Source of the DNA: Anaerolineae bacterium
Lineage (GTDB): Bacteria > Chloroflexota > Anaerolineae > Anaerolineales > Villigracilaceae
Reading direction: 5' to 3'
DNA: 7,853 nucleotides
Assembly: GCA_003484265.1 (NCBI GenBank)
Contig: DNDO01000203.1
Span: 1 to 7,853, forward strand
A program made the translations under genes and the position numbers. The notes beneath the pieces were generated by a model that searched no databases, was not told the DNA's origin, and was given only the letters and a program-made list of their open reading frames with translations. This document shows positions 1 to 6,119 of the stretch, in pieces; within the stretch, counting starts at the first letter, position 1; each line of letters starts with the position of its first letter.

Positions 1-648
1 GACGACGAGGATAGGCATGACGAGCGGCAATATGTGATGAATGACAATATGACGGTTACCCGCGCCGATGGCTCTTGCGCGCAAAACAAATTTACGTGAT
101 TTTACAGCGAGTGTCTGCGAACGGACAATTCGCGCAGTTGTCGTCCAGCCCAGCAAACCGATCACAAAAATGATATTAAGAATGCTTGGCTTGGTCAGTG
201 CCACGATCACCACGATCAGTGGCAGGTCTGGGATGACGAGCATTAAATCAGTGAGCCGCATCAAAAAGTTTTCTATCCGCCCGCCATAAAAGCCAGCAAC
301 GATTCCAAACGTCCCACCGATGACAATTGAGATGAAAGCCGCAAAAAAACCGACAATGAGCGATACCCGCGAACCATACATAAAACTGGAGAGAACATCC
401 TTGCCTGCATCATCAGTCCCAAACCAATGCGCCGCGCTTGGGGGTTTATAAATATCTGTCGTCTGAACTCCTTCATAGGAGCGGGGATCATACGGCGCTA
501 GGGCGGGAGCAAAGACAGCAAGAATAATAATGGCTACTAACAGCACAAGTCCGACAACAGCCATTCGATTCTTGTTGAATGTGTTCCAAAAACCGGATAG
601 AGGAGCAGATGGAACAGTGGCTTTAAGTTCAATTTCCTGAATTGCCAT
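1..648 (-). CDS. DppC/OppC-like ABC transporter permease, C-terminus cut by window edge
   Basis: Inner-membrane permease of a peptide/nickel-type (family 5) ABC importer, paired with the DppB-like permease just upstream. I translated 216 codons from the ATG at 648 and reached the window edge with no stop. Residues 17-54 form the usual DppC N-terminus (a short cytoplasmic FWNTFNKNRMAVVG stretch, then TM1). Next come the family-typical segment HWFGTDDAGKDVLSSFMYGSR (about 74-94), a helix at 95-119, and the YGGRIENFLMRLTDLMLVIPDLPL block (121-144). The coupling (EAA) loop lies near 186-208, with ARAIGAG followed by HHILP, and binds the ATPase. About 70-80 C-terminal residues are missing. A GGAG Shine-Dalgarno lies 9 nt before the ATG, inside the end of the upstream gene; the two genes are separated by only 6 nt, so they are cotranscribed. 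The ATPase genes are expected beyond the left edge. Substrate cannot be told from permease sequence. Confidence 0.95.
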   Translation of the reverse strand, partial: MAIQEIELKATVPSAPLSGFWNTFNKNRMAVVGLVLLVAIIILAVFAPALAPYDPRSYEGVQTTDIYKPPSAAHWFGTDDAGKDVLSSFMYGSRVSLIVGFFAAFISIVIGGTFGIVAGFYGGRIENFLMRLTDLMLVIPDLPLIVVIVALTKPSILNIIFVIGLLGWTTTARIVRSQTLAVKSRKFVLRARAIGAGNRHIVIHHILPLVMPILVV

Positions 649-654
649 AGTGAA

Positions 655-1683
655 TTACTCCGATTGCACTCGCGGGTCAAGGTATGAATAGGTCAGGTCT
701 GCGATCAGGTTCGCAATGATCACGCTTACGGCGATCAGAAGGAAGGCTCCCTGCAACACGGGAAAATCCCTGCGAATAACCGCTTCAAAGATCGCGCCGC
801 CCAGACCCGGCCACGAGAAAACCGCTTCAATTTGAATCGCACCTGCCACCGTGAATCCCAGGTTGATGGCAATGATGGTGACAATGGGGAGCATCGCATT
901 CTTGAGCGCGTGGTCCTTTAGTATCTGGAATGTGCTCAATCCCTTTGCCTTTGCCGTCAGGATGTAATCTTCCGAAAGGACGTCCATCAAACTGGACCGC
1001 ATTACAAGCATATATTCGCCCATGAAGACAATCGTGTATGTGATCGTCGGCAGGATCATATGTTTGGCAATATCGCCGGCTCGAAAAAGAAATGGATAAG
1101 AACTGATACCCGGAGTGATTTTCCCACCGATTGGGAAGCCGTTATTGCTCCCCCAAAACAAAAGGATGATCCCGAGCCAGAAAGTGGGAAGACTCCAGGC
1201 AAGCAAGCCCGTTAAGAGCGCTCCATAATCTATGTACGTTCGTGCCTTCCATGCCGCAAAGATACCAAATATGACCCCGATTATGATGGAAAGTATCTGC
1301 CCCGCACCTATCAAAAGCAAGGTGTTCCATAACCGTTCGACCAAAACGTCAGTGACGGGACGGTTTGTATGGTAACTGATCCCCAGTTCTCCCTGAGTCA
1401 GATTGCGGACGTAAATAAAGAATTGAGTGTCGAAGGGATTGATCCCGCAGTCCCCCAGTTCAACCGGATTGATCGATTGAAAACAATTGATCACGGGCTT
1501 ATCCAGCCCATAACGAACGCGGATTTTTTCGATGGCTTCCCTTGTGAGGCGCGGGTCATGAATCCCGGCGCGTGCAGGGTCACCCGGTAAAACACGGAAA
1601 ATAAAGAAATTAAGGATGAGAACAAAAATGATCGTAAATACCGACCAGCCGATCTTCTTCAGAAGGTAGCGATAGCGATTCAA
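655..1683 (-). CDS. DppB/OppB-like ABC transporter permease (TTG start)
   Basis: First inner-membrane permease of the peptide-type ABC importer, 342 aa from TTG 1683, a normal DppB length. It shows the N-terminal signature of the family (NRYRYLLKKIGWSVF, TM1, then FRVLPGDPARAG), followed by LTREAIEKIRVRYGLDKP, the GELGISYHTNRPV segment, about six TM helices, an EAA coupling loop near 238-266 (EDYILTAKAKGL...HALKNAMLP) and the VFSWPGLGG motif. Start choice: an in-frame GTG at 1704 would give 349 aa, but it lies on the edge of the terminator-like hairpin and has no ribosome site. AAAGGAG instead stands 6-7 nt before TTG 1683, and the protein then begins like other DppB proteins. An inserted periplasmic stretch between GLDKP and the GELG motif carries two cysteines (about C67 and C79) that could form a disulfide. 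The gene lies between the binding-protein gene (66 nt upstream) and the DppC-like gene (6 nt downstream). Confidence 0.95.
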   Translation of the reverse strand: MNRYRYLLKKIGWSVFTIIFVLILNFFIFRVLPGDPARAGIHDPRLTREAIEKIRVRYGLDKPVINCFQSINPVELGDCGINPFDTQFFIYVRNLTQGELGISYHTNRPVTDVLVERLWNTLLLIGAGQILSIIIGVIFGIFAAWKARTYIDYGALLTGLLAWSLPTFWLGIILLFWGSNNGFPIGGKITPGISSYPFLFRAGDIAKHMILPTITYTIVFMGEYMLVMRSSLMDVLSEDYILTAKAKGLSTFQILKDHALKNAMLPIVTIIAINLGFTVAGAIQIEAVFSWPGLGGAIFEAVIRRDFPVLQGAFLLIAVSVIIANLIADLTYSYLDPRVQSE

Positions 1684-1702
1684 GGATCTCTCCTTTATAC
1701 AC

Positions 1703-1737
1703 ACAAAAGGGGCGGCATAAATCGCCGCCCCTTTTGT
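1703..1737 (-). terminator. Intra-operon hairpin / partial terminator between binding protein and permease
   Basis: A perfect 14-bp stem with GC core GGGGCGGC and a 7-nt loop (1717-1723), read on the minus strand. It starts 12 nt after the binding-protein stop and ends in CCCCTTTTGTGT, just before the permease Shine-Dalgarno. In ABC importer operons such a hairpin after the binding-protein gene commonly stabilises that mRNA or lets only part of transcription continue. Because the T-run lies partly within the stem, leaky termination or 3'-end protection is more likely than a full stop. Confidence 0.75.
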
Positions 1738-1749
1738 TGGGATTCAAAT

Positions 1750-3387
1750 TTACTGCACGGGTTCGACCAGTATCAATGAAGTGATATCAGACAACTCCAC
1801 CTTGGGCTGATCGGTGATAAAGCCCGTAAATCGATCGGAGCGATATGCCTGGACGTTTTGTGAGTAAAACGGGATGATATACACTACATCGTTGTGGACA
1901 ATTTCCTGCATCTGCCAAACGAGGTCAACACGCCTCTGCTGGTCAAGTTCGACAGCCTGTTCAAGATACAGCGCATCAAACTCGGGGTTTGAATACCCGG
2001 TCTCACTGGAGCCGGTGGGAATTTCATCCGTTGTCATAACGCTCAAGAGCAGGTTCGGGTCAGGATCGGAACCCCAGCCCCAAAGGATGATGTCGAAGTC
2101 GAATGCGGGGCAGCATACAGCGGTCAACGCGTCTGCATCCAACGCCTGGGCTTCAAGCTTGATTCCTATGGCGCCCCACATCTCGCTCAGCAACTCAGCC
2201 ATGCGGGGTGAATCGATGCTGTCGCTCGGCCAACTAATACGGAAGGTGAGGTCTCTGGAACCATCCGGCATTTCTCGAACGCCATTGCCGTCGGTATCTG
2301 CGTAACCGGCGTCATCCAATATCTGATTGGCTTGGGCTGTATCGAAAGCATAGTCCTTGAGACTGCTGTTGTACCAAATGCCCAATCCATCGGGAAGGAG
2401 AGCCGTGCCCGGTGTGCCCAGACCAAGCAAAACGACGTCAATGATCTTCTGCTTGTCTGTGGCATGCGCCATGGCAAGACGCACGTTGCGGTCCAGCAAA
2501 GCTGGATGCCCGGAACAAACCCCGTCATCAGGCGGGCAGTTCTCAGGTGTGACCTGGTTGATTATGATGTCCGTCACGCCCGGTGCAAATGGAGCCCCCG
2601 CAACGACCTCGACATTTGCCTCGGCACGCAAGGTTTCCACCGCTGTGTTCGGCATTTCAGTGATCATATCGACCTGCCCGGTTTTTATCGCCTGTACGAG
2701 CGCATCGGAATTCTCAAATGTCTGGAAAATTACCTCGTCAATTTTTGGTTTATCGCCGAAGTAATCTGTATTTGACGCCAAGTGGACGAACTCATTTGGT
2801 TTATATTCCACCATCTTGAACGCGCCGCTTCCGATCATTGCGGTGTTCTCAAACTCGTATCCATCTTCATTTTCCCAAATGTGCTTGGGCAGAACATAAA
2901 GGAATACCAACTGGGCATCGATATTCGGTATGGCTTCTGAAAGGGTGATCACAACTTCATTGTTTGCAGTTGCTTCGACACTTTCGAAGTAATAGGTGTA
3001 ATCGCCCATCCATGGGTAGCCATCCGTGGTGGCATAAAGATCGTAGGTAAAGACAATATCCTCCGCGGTGAGCGGCTGTCCATCGTGCCATTTCACATCA
3101 TCGCGAATCTTATAAGTGTAGGTGAGCGAGTCGTCAGAGACCGTTAAGCTCTCTGCCAGGCTTAACTTGAACGACCCATCGAGTTGCAACTGGTACATGG
3201 TGTCATATACCAATCCAAAAATGGTATACGCCTCAGACAAGACAGCAGCGCCTGGGTTCAATGTGTCAGGACTTCCCTGCCACCCCACCCGCATTACAAC
3301 GGGCGTTGATTGACCCAATCCCCCGCACGCAGATAGCACCAGCGCCAATATGGTCAATATGATCACGAACGTGTATTTAACTTTCAT
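1750..3387 (-). CDS. Family 5 extracellular solute-binding lipoprotein of peptide-type ABC importer
   Basis: Captures the solute outside the membrane and delivers it to the two downstream permeases. 545 aa, typical for the DppA/OppA (SBP_bac_5) family. The N-terminus is a lipoprotein signal: basic MKVK, a hydrophobic stretch, then the lipobox LSAC, giving lipid-modified Cys21. The mature part has the family landmarks: SPDTLNP near 40, AESLTVSDDSLTYTYKIRDDVKWHDGQPLTAEDIVFTYDL near 79-118, and a GSGAFKMVEYKPNEFV segment near 186-201. The C-terminal part includes the ILWGWGSDPDP segment and the SNPEFDALYLEQA helix. An AAGGAGGAG Shine-Dalgarno lies just before ATG 3387, so the start is firm. It is the first gene of the operon; its leader contains a terminator and an 18-bp dyad. 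The family binds di/oligopeptides, nickel chelates, opines, sugars and others; the sequence does not fix which. Confidence 0.96.
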   Translation of the reverse strand: MKVKYTFVIILTILALVLSACGGLGQSTPVVMRVGWQGSPDTLNPGAAVLSEAYTIFGLVYDTMYQLQLDGSFKLSLAESLTVSDDSLTYTYKIRDDVKWHDGQPLTAEDIVFTYDLYATTDGYPWMGDYTYYFESVEATANNEVVITLSEAIPNIDAQLVFLYVLPKHIWENEDGYEFENTAMIGSGAFKMVEYKPNEFVHLASNTDYFGDKPKIDEVIFQTFENSDALVQAIKTGQVDMITEMPNTAVETLRAEANVEVVAGAPFAPGVTDIIINQVTPENCPPDDGVCSGHPALLDRNVRLAMAHATDKQKIIDVVLLGLGTPGTALLPDGLGIWYNSSLKDYAFDTAQANQILDDAGYADTDGNGVREMPDGSRDLTFRISWPSDSIDSPRMAELLSEMWGAIGIKLEAQALDADALTAVCCPAFDFDIILWGWGSDPDPNLLLSVMTTDEIPTGSSETGYSNPEFDALYLEQAVELDQQRRVDLVWQMQEIVHNDVVYIIPFYSQNVQAYRSDRFTGFITDQPKVELSDITSLILVEPVQ

Positions 3388-3409
3388 CTCGCTCCTCCTT
3401 CAATAATTT

Positions 3410-3427
3410 TTACGACACGTGCCGTAA
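3410..3427. promoter_or_regulatory. 18-bp dyad with CACGTG core before the binding-protein gene
   Basis: The sequence TTACGACACGTGCCGTAA is palindromic apart from one opposed pair (A3415/C3422): arms TTACG and CGTAA around CACGTG. It lies between the leader terminator's T-run and the Shine-Dalgarno, 22 bp from the ATG. It could be an operator for a dimeric regulator acting as a roadblock. As RNA it can fold into a short hairpin (with a G-U pair) next to the ribosome site. The cognate regulator is unknown. Confidence 0.45.
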
Positions 3428-3430
3428 TTT

Positions 3431-3465
3431 AAAAACTGCATCACGCATTGCAGGCGTGATGCAGT
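3431..3465 (-). terminator. Intrinsic terminator in the leader of the importer operon
   Basis: On the minus strand a 12-bp perfect stem (arms 3465-3454 and 3446-3435, 7-nt loop 3447-3453) is followed by a run of Ts ending in TTTTTAAATT. On the plus strand no T-run follows, so it is oriented to stop transcription entering the binding-protein gene. No gene lies upstream on that strand before the divergent neighbour, so the natural reading is a premature (attenuation) terminator or the end of a short leader RNA. I found no clear antiterminator pairing upstream. Confidence 0.7.
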
Positions 3466-3670
3466 ACTTGCCCAAGTTCATTTGGTTGTTGGCTGTGTGA
3501 ATTTTTACCGGAGACCATTCATAATTATTTTACTGTAATTTTAGAATTGGGGAAAGGAAATTTCGATTTCGTTGTACACTTTATCAGTGATGAAACTTCC
3601 TTGGAAATGAATAAAGTAATATACTGACTACACGAATTTTTATACACTCATTTATAAAAGGAATTACACG

Positions 3671-4831
3671 ATGACCTCATATTTCAATTACGATGAAATG
3701 ACTTGGGATGCTGTTGCAAGTCTCCTGCGTAATACGCCCCTTGTCTTACCTCTCGGTTCAGACTACGACTTGGAACTGCTCGCCAGCCAGTTAAATCATC
3801 CTCCACAAATCGGACTTCTGCCACCCTTTCCATTCGGATGGCAAGGAAGCGGACTTGAAATACCCGAGTCGATCCTCTTTCAATATATATCCAACCTTCT
3901 TGATAGTTTGCGCGATGACGGTTTCATCAAAGTATATTGCCTGATGCCTAAAGGTTTGAATCCTCAATCGTTCCATACAATACATCCCATGTCCTATATT
4001 ACGCAACATCATGAGACATATCGGCGAGATAAACAACCGTTATTAAATGATAGTGATCGAGATAAAGTCATATTAATCCCAATTGGTCATACCGAACAAC
4101 ATGGATACCACCTGCCCCTCTCGACTGATACGGCGATTATTGACGCTATAGCAAAAGGCGTAGATGACAAAATGCCTACACGAAGCGTCTCTTTGCCGGC
4201 TATGCCTTATGGAGTAAGCACACATCGCTCATCATTTGCGGCAACAATGAACGCAGGCGGGCGGGCATTTGAGGATTTCTGGCTGGCTGTCATTGATGTC
4301 CTCGTCCAGCGCGGGTTCGATAAATTCTATTTTATGAGCGGGCATGGAGGAAATGTTTCGTTTTTAGTGACCATCGTTAAGTATGCGGGTGAAAGACATC
4401 GCCGAATCTTTTGTGCAACCTCCTGGCTTCATACGTCCGGGAGAATCGGCGCTGAGGCGATTAACAAACACCGCACATCCAAGATCGGCGGGATGGGTCA
4501 TGCCGGGGAACTGGAAACATCTTTCATGCTCCACCTTCGTCCCGAGCTTTGCAAAATGGAACGGGTTGTGGATGAAACGGATTTTGTCTCCACAGCCGAT
4601 TACTACATGGATTGGATCGAAGGAGGAAGTCTCGTTGCGAACCCGCCCTGGGATGATGACACAGCCACCGGGGCGTATGGAGCGGGGAGTCATGGAACTG
4701 CAGAAAAAGGACGGGTGTGGCTGGAGGCGGCTATCGAAGAAAAAGCTGATCACGTTGAACAAATCCACGAACAGCACGAACGCCGCGAGAAACGCCGTAA
4801 CGATGGATATGGATTATGGGGAAAGCGATAA
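3671..4831 (+). CDS. Creatininase-family metal-dependent amidohydrolase with extra N-terminal domain
   Basis: Predicted cytoplasmic two-metal hydrolase of cyclic or linear amides (creatininase superfamily, which includes creatininase, MftE-type peptidases and FAPy deformylase). 386 aa against the usual 240-270. The active core is residues 130-385: VILIPIGHTEQHGYHLPLSTD (133-153) gives the metal ligands Glu142, His144 and Asp153, with the E-x-H and +11 Asp spacing of creatininase. GHGGN (224-228) supplies His225. GHAGELETS (276-284) supplies Glu280/Glu282. LPAMPYG (175-181) is the expected strand. Residues 8-100 are an additional segment that resembles the same core without its metal ligands. 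The start is ATG 3671 with AAAGGA 8 nt upstream. A hairpin terminator follows 6 nt after the stop. It is divergent from the peptide importer, so a substrate link is possible but unproven. Exact substrate unknown. An internal start at Met107 would remove the extra part, but the ORF in front looks coding. Confidence 0.9.
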   Translation: MTSYFNYDEMTWDAVASLLRNTPLVLPLGSDYDLELLASQLNHPPQIGLLPPFPFGWQGSGLEIPESILFQYISNLLDSLRDDGFIKVYCLMPKGLNPQSFHTIHPMSYITQHHETYRRDKQPLLNDSDRDKVILIPIGHTEQHGYHLPLSTDTAIIDAIAKGVDDKMPTRSVSLPAMPYGVSTHRSSFAATMNAGGRAFEDFWLAVIDVLVQRGFDKFYFMSGHGGNVSFLVTIVKYAGERHRRIFCATSWLHTSGRIGAEAINKHRTSKIGGMGHAGELETSFMLHLRPELCKMERVVDETDFVSTADYYMDWIEGGSLVANPPWDDDTATGAYGAGSHGTAEKGRVWLEAAIEEKADHVEQIHEQHERREKRRNDGYGLWGKR

Positions 4832-4837
4832 CTCTTC

Positions 4838-4883
4838 TAATCAAAATGATGCCGACTGTTGAAAGTCGGCATCATTTTGATTA
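4838..4883. terminator. Bidirectional terminator between convergent genes
   Basis: A perfect inverted repeat with 20-nt arms (4838-4857 and 4864-4883) and a 6-nt loop GTTGAA. The GC-rich inner stem is GCCGACT/AGTCGGC; the outer part is AT-rich. On plus it is followed by TTATTTTACG, a good terminator for the creatininase-like gene. On minus the 3' arm itself contributes CATTTTGATTA. The arm at 4881-4883 includes the TAA stop codon of the kinase gene, so that gene ends inside the hairpin. Confidence 0.88.
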
Positions 4884-5915
4884 TTTTACGTCTTTCTGTT
4901 TTTTCCATAAGCGTCTGTCGTCTTCGTCGTCAGCATCAAGAAACAAGGGGTGAACTTCTTTTGCGATACGGTGCCCATGCGCAGTCCATAATTCTGATGC
5001 GGTTTCTTGCGAGTTAATTTTGAGTCCTTGAGAATTGAAATACTCACAGATACGCGTGACATCCCGCAGGAAGATGTTCCATGCAGATGGGTTTGCGCTA
5101 GGTGAAACCACCTGCGGAAAATCTATCAACGTAATGCGACCATCCCAGTAGAGGATGTTGTAGGCAGACAAGTCGCCGTGGATTCGGTCATTGGAGAGAA
5201 GCAGGTCGACATTACGAAGGACGCGTTCAAAGAGTGCCGTCGTTTCATCAGGATCGAGAGTCACTGAATTGAGAGTCGGCGCGGCGATATCCAAGTCGCC
5301 GATATAATCCATCAGGATGGCGTTCTTCTCCATCGCATGCGGCTCGGGGACATCGGCGCCTGCGTTGTGAAGAATCTCGAGCGTTTGGAATTCGTAGGCG
5401 ATCCAGGATTGGTGGCGGAGCTCCTCGCCGTACTTTGTACGCTTCCCCATCGCGTGCAGGTCTCCATCCTTGAAAATCGCATTGCCGCTTTCATCGAGGT
5501 CGATTCGCCCGACTCGATATTGGTGATCGTTCTTGAGGTTGCGCAACTCACGCGGACGATAGACCTTTGCGGTGACAAGCTTTGAGTCAGTTGCTTCGCC
5601 GCCTTGACACATGTATACCGAAGCTTCCTTTCCGCCTTTCACCCGCCGTAGAACATCGGTGATCCATTGGTGTTCGTAGAAATCGCCCAGCGATTCGAGA
5701 AGCCACCACTCTTCAAATCGTGCGGCTTTATAGGTGAAGTCAATACTCCTGCTCGAATCGTCCTGACCTTTGAGGAAGCCCGCATTGCGCGAGCGAACTT
5801 CCTTGAAGTGACGTTCAGGGAAACGCTTACGGCGTTGTCCTTTTTTTAAGAAATTTTCAGTTTGTTCGTTGTCGTCCAGATCGTCGAAAAGATCGATATA
5901 GTCGTCAGTTTCCAT
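4881..5915 (-). CDS. RIO1-type serine/threonine protein kinase-like protein
   Basis: Atypical (RIO-family) kinase or ATPase, 344 aa, cytoplasmic. Key motifs in order: VKGGKEASVYMC (92-103), the RIO equivalent of the ATP loop; TAKVYR with ATP-binding Lys117; a hinge-like ILMDYIGD (200-207); the catalytic loop IHGDLSAYNIL (245-255) with Asp248 and Asn253; and LIDFPQ (263-268), the RIO form of DFG, whose Asp265 binds metal and in RIO enzymes can be phosphorylated. A basic stretch with KKGQRRKRF at 24-32 suggests RNA or ribosome contact, following an acidic N-terminus. In archaea and eukaryotes RIO1 acts in small-subunit ribosome maturation; bacterial members are much less studied, and their substrate here is unknown. 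The start at ATG 5915 has only a weak upstream AAGGTAGAG. It appears monocistronic: a terminator lies upstream (6088-6043) and a shared terminator downstream. No clear sigma-70 promoter was found; TTGACA and TATAAA are present at 5976-5955 but only 10 nt apart. Confidence 0.92.
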   Translation of the reverse strand: METDDYIDLFDDLDDNEQTENFLKKGQRRKRFPERHFKEVRSRNAGFLKGQDDSSRSIDFTYKAARFEEWWLLESLGDFYEHQWITDVLRRVKGGKEASVYMCQGGEATDSKLVTAKVYRPRELRNLKNDHQYRVGRIDLDESGNAIFKDGDLHAMGKRTKYGEELRHQSWIAYEFQTLEILHNAGADVPEPHAMEKNAILMDYIGDLDIAAPTLNSVTLDPDETTALFERVLRNVDLLLSNDRIHGDLSAYNILYWDGRITLIDFPQVVSPSANPSAWNIFLRDVTRICEYFNSQGLKINSQETASELWTAHGHRIAKEVHPLFLDADDEDDRRLWKKQKDVK

Positions 5916-5940
5916 TTGTAAACTCTACCTTGTTCATCTA

Positions 5941-5957
5941 AAGACCTGACAGGTTTT
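5941..5957. repeat. Short palindrome ACCTG-A-CAGGT upstream of kinase gene
   Basis: AAGACCTGACAGGTTTT contains the 11-bp palindrome ACCTGACAGGT (5944-5954), with flanking A/T pairs beyond a G-T mismatch. From memory, closely similar AGACCTGACAGGTTTT-type units occur as dispersed short repeats in several bacterial genomes, including Chloroflexota. I cannot confirm copy number here, as only one copy is in this window. It could equally be an operator 30-40 bp before the kinase start. Confidence 0.35.
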
Positions 5958-5974
5958 ATATGCGTCTTCTTGTC

Positions 5975-6001
5975 AACCTAGTTGTTCACGTGGACAAGGT
6001 T
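5975..6001. promoter_or_regulatory. Interrupted dyad with CACGTG core upstream of kinase gene
   Basis: The arms AACC-TAG-TTGT and ACAA-GGTT surround T-CACGTG-G. This gives an 8-bp paired dyad with a 3-nt interruption on one side. It lies about 60-85 bp before the kinase ATG and shares the CACGTG core, flanked by one mismatched pair, with the dyad at 3410-3427. It may be an operator or an RNA hairpin in the kinase leader; function is unknown. Confidence 0.35.
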
Positions 6002-6042
6002 ACATAATCAAAAATACCTGCGGGGAACCTATCAGGCCGGGG

Positions 6043-6088
6043 AAATTAAAACAAAAACCGCAGGCTGCGTAGCGGTCGCGCCTGCGGT
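6043..6088 (-). terminator. Strong intrinsic terminator downstream of the 20-codon ORF
   Basis: On the minus strand ACCGCAGGC pairs perfectly with GCCTGCGGT (6088-6080 with 6065-6057), plus three inner GC pairs after a one-base bulge and a 7-nt loop. It is followed by TTTTTGTTTTAATTT (6057-6043). This is a textbook intrinsic terminator. It would end both the small transcript starting near 6220 and read-through from the EamA transporter gene, and it insulates the kinase gene. Confidence 0.85.
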
Positions 6089-6119
6089 GGTATGTCAATC
6101 AGACCGGATCAATCCGCGA

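Larger units (their letters stand above)
3388..3670. other. Divergent intergenic region between importer operon and creatininase-like gene
   Basis: This 283-bp AT-rich region must hold the promoters for both divergent genes. From left to right it holds the binding-protein Shine-Dalgarno (3392-3400), an 18-bp dyad (3410-3427), a minus-strand terminator (3431-3465), a small dyad ACTTGCCCAAGT (3466-3477), and an AT-rich promoter-like stretch. No strong sigma-70 promoter is obvious. On minus, TAAAAT boxes occur near 3528-3543 without good -35 partners. On plus, TATACT at 3620-3625 stands 17 nt from TTCCTT, a poor -35. No known riboswitch class is recognised. Confidence 0.6.

Noticed and set aside
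1684..1704. GTG 1704 as start of the DppB-like permease
   Set aside because: It adjoins the terminator-like stem and lacks a ribosome site; TTG 1683 is well supported.
1874..2775. Several plus-strand ORFs of 135-147 codons opposite the binding-protein gene
   Set aside because: Antisense shadows of a clear coding gene, with low-complexity, family-less translations and no start signals.
3505..3522. Five-codon minus-strand ORF (MNGLR) in the importer leader
   Set aside because: No Shine-Dalgarno, and so short that chance is the simplest explanation; it does not overlap the terminator.
4383..4862. 159-codon plus-strand ORF overlapping the creatininase-like gene
   Set aside because: Out-of-frame shadow; the overlapping frame carries all the conserved metal-site motifs.
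5955..5976. TTGACA and TATAAA as a promoter for the kinase gene
   Set aside because: The spacing is only 10 nt, far below the 15-19 nt usable by sigma-70.
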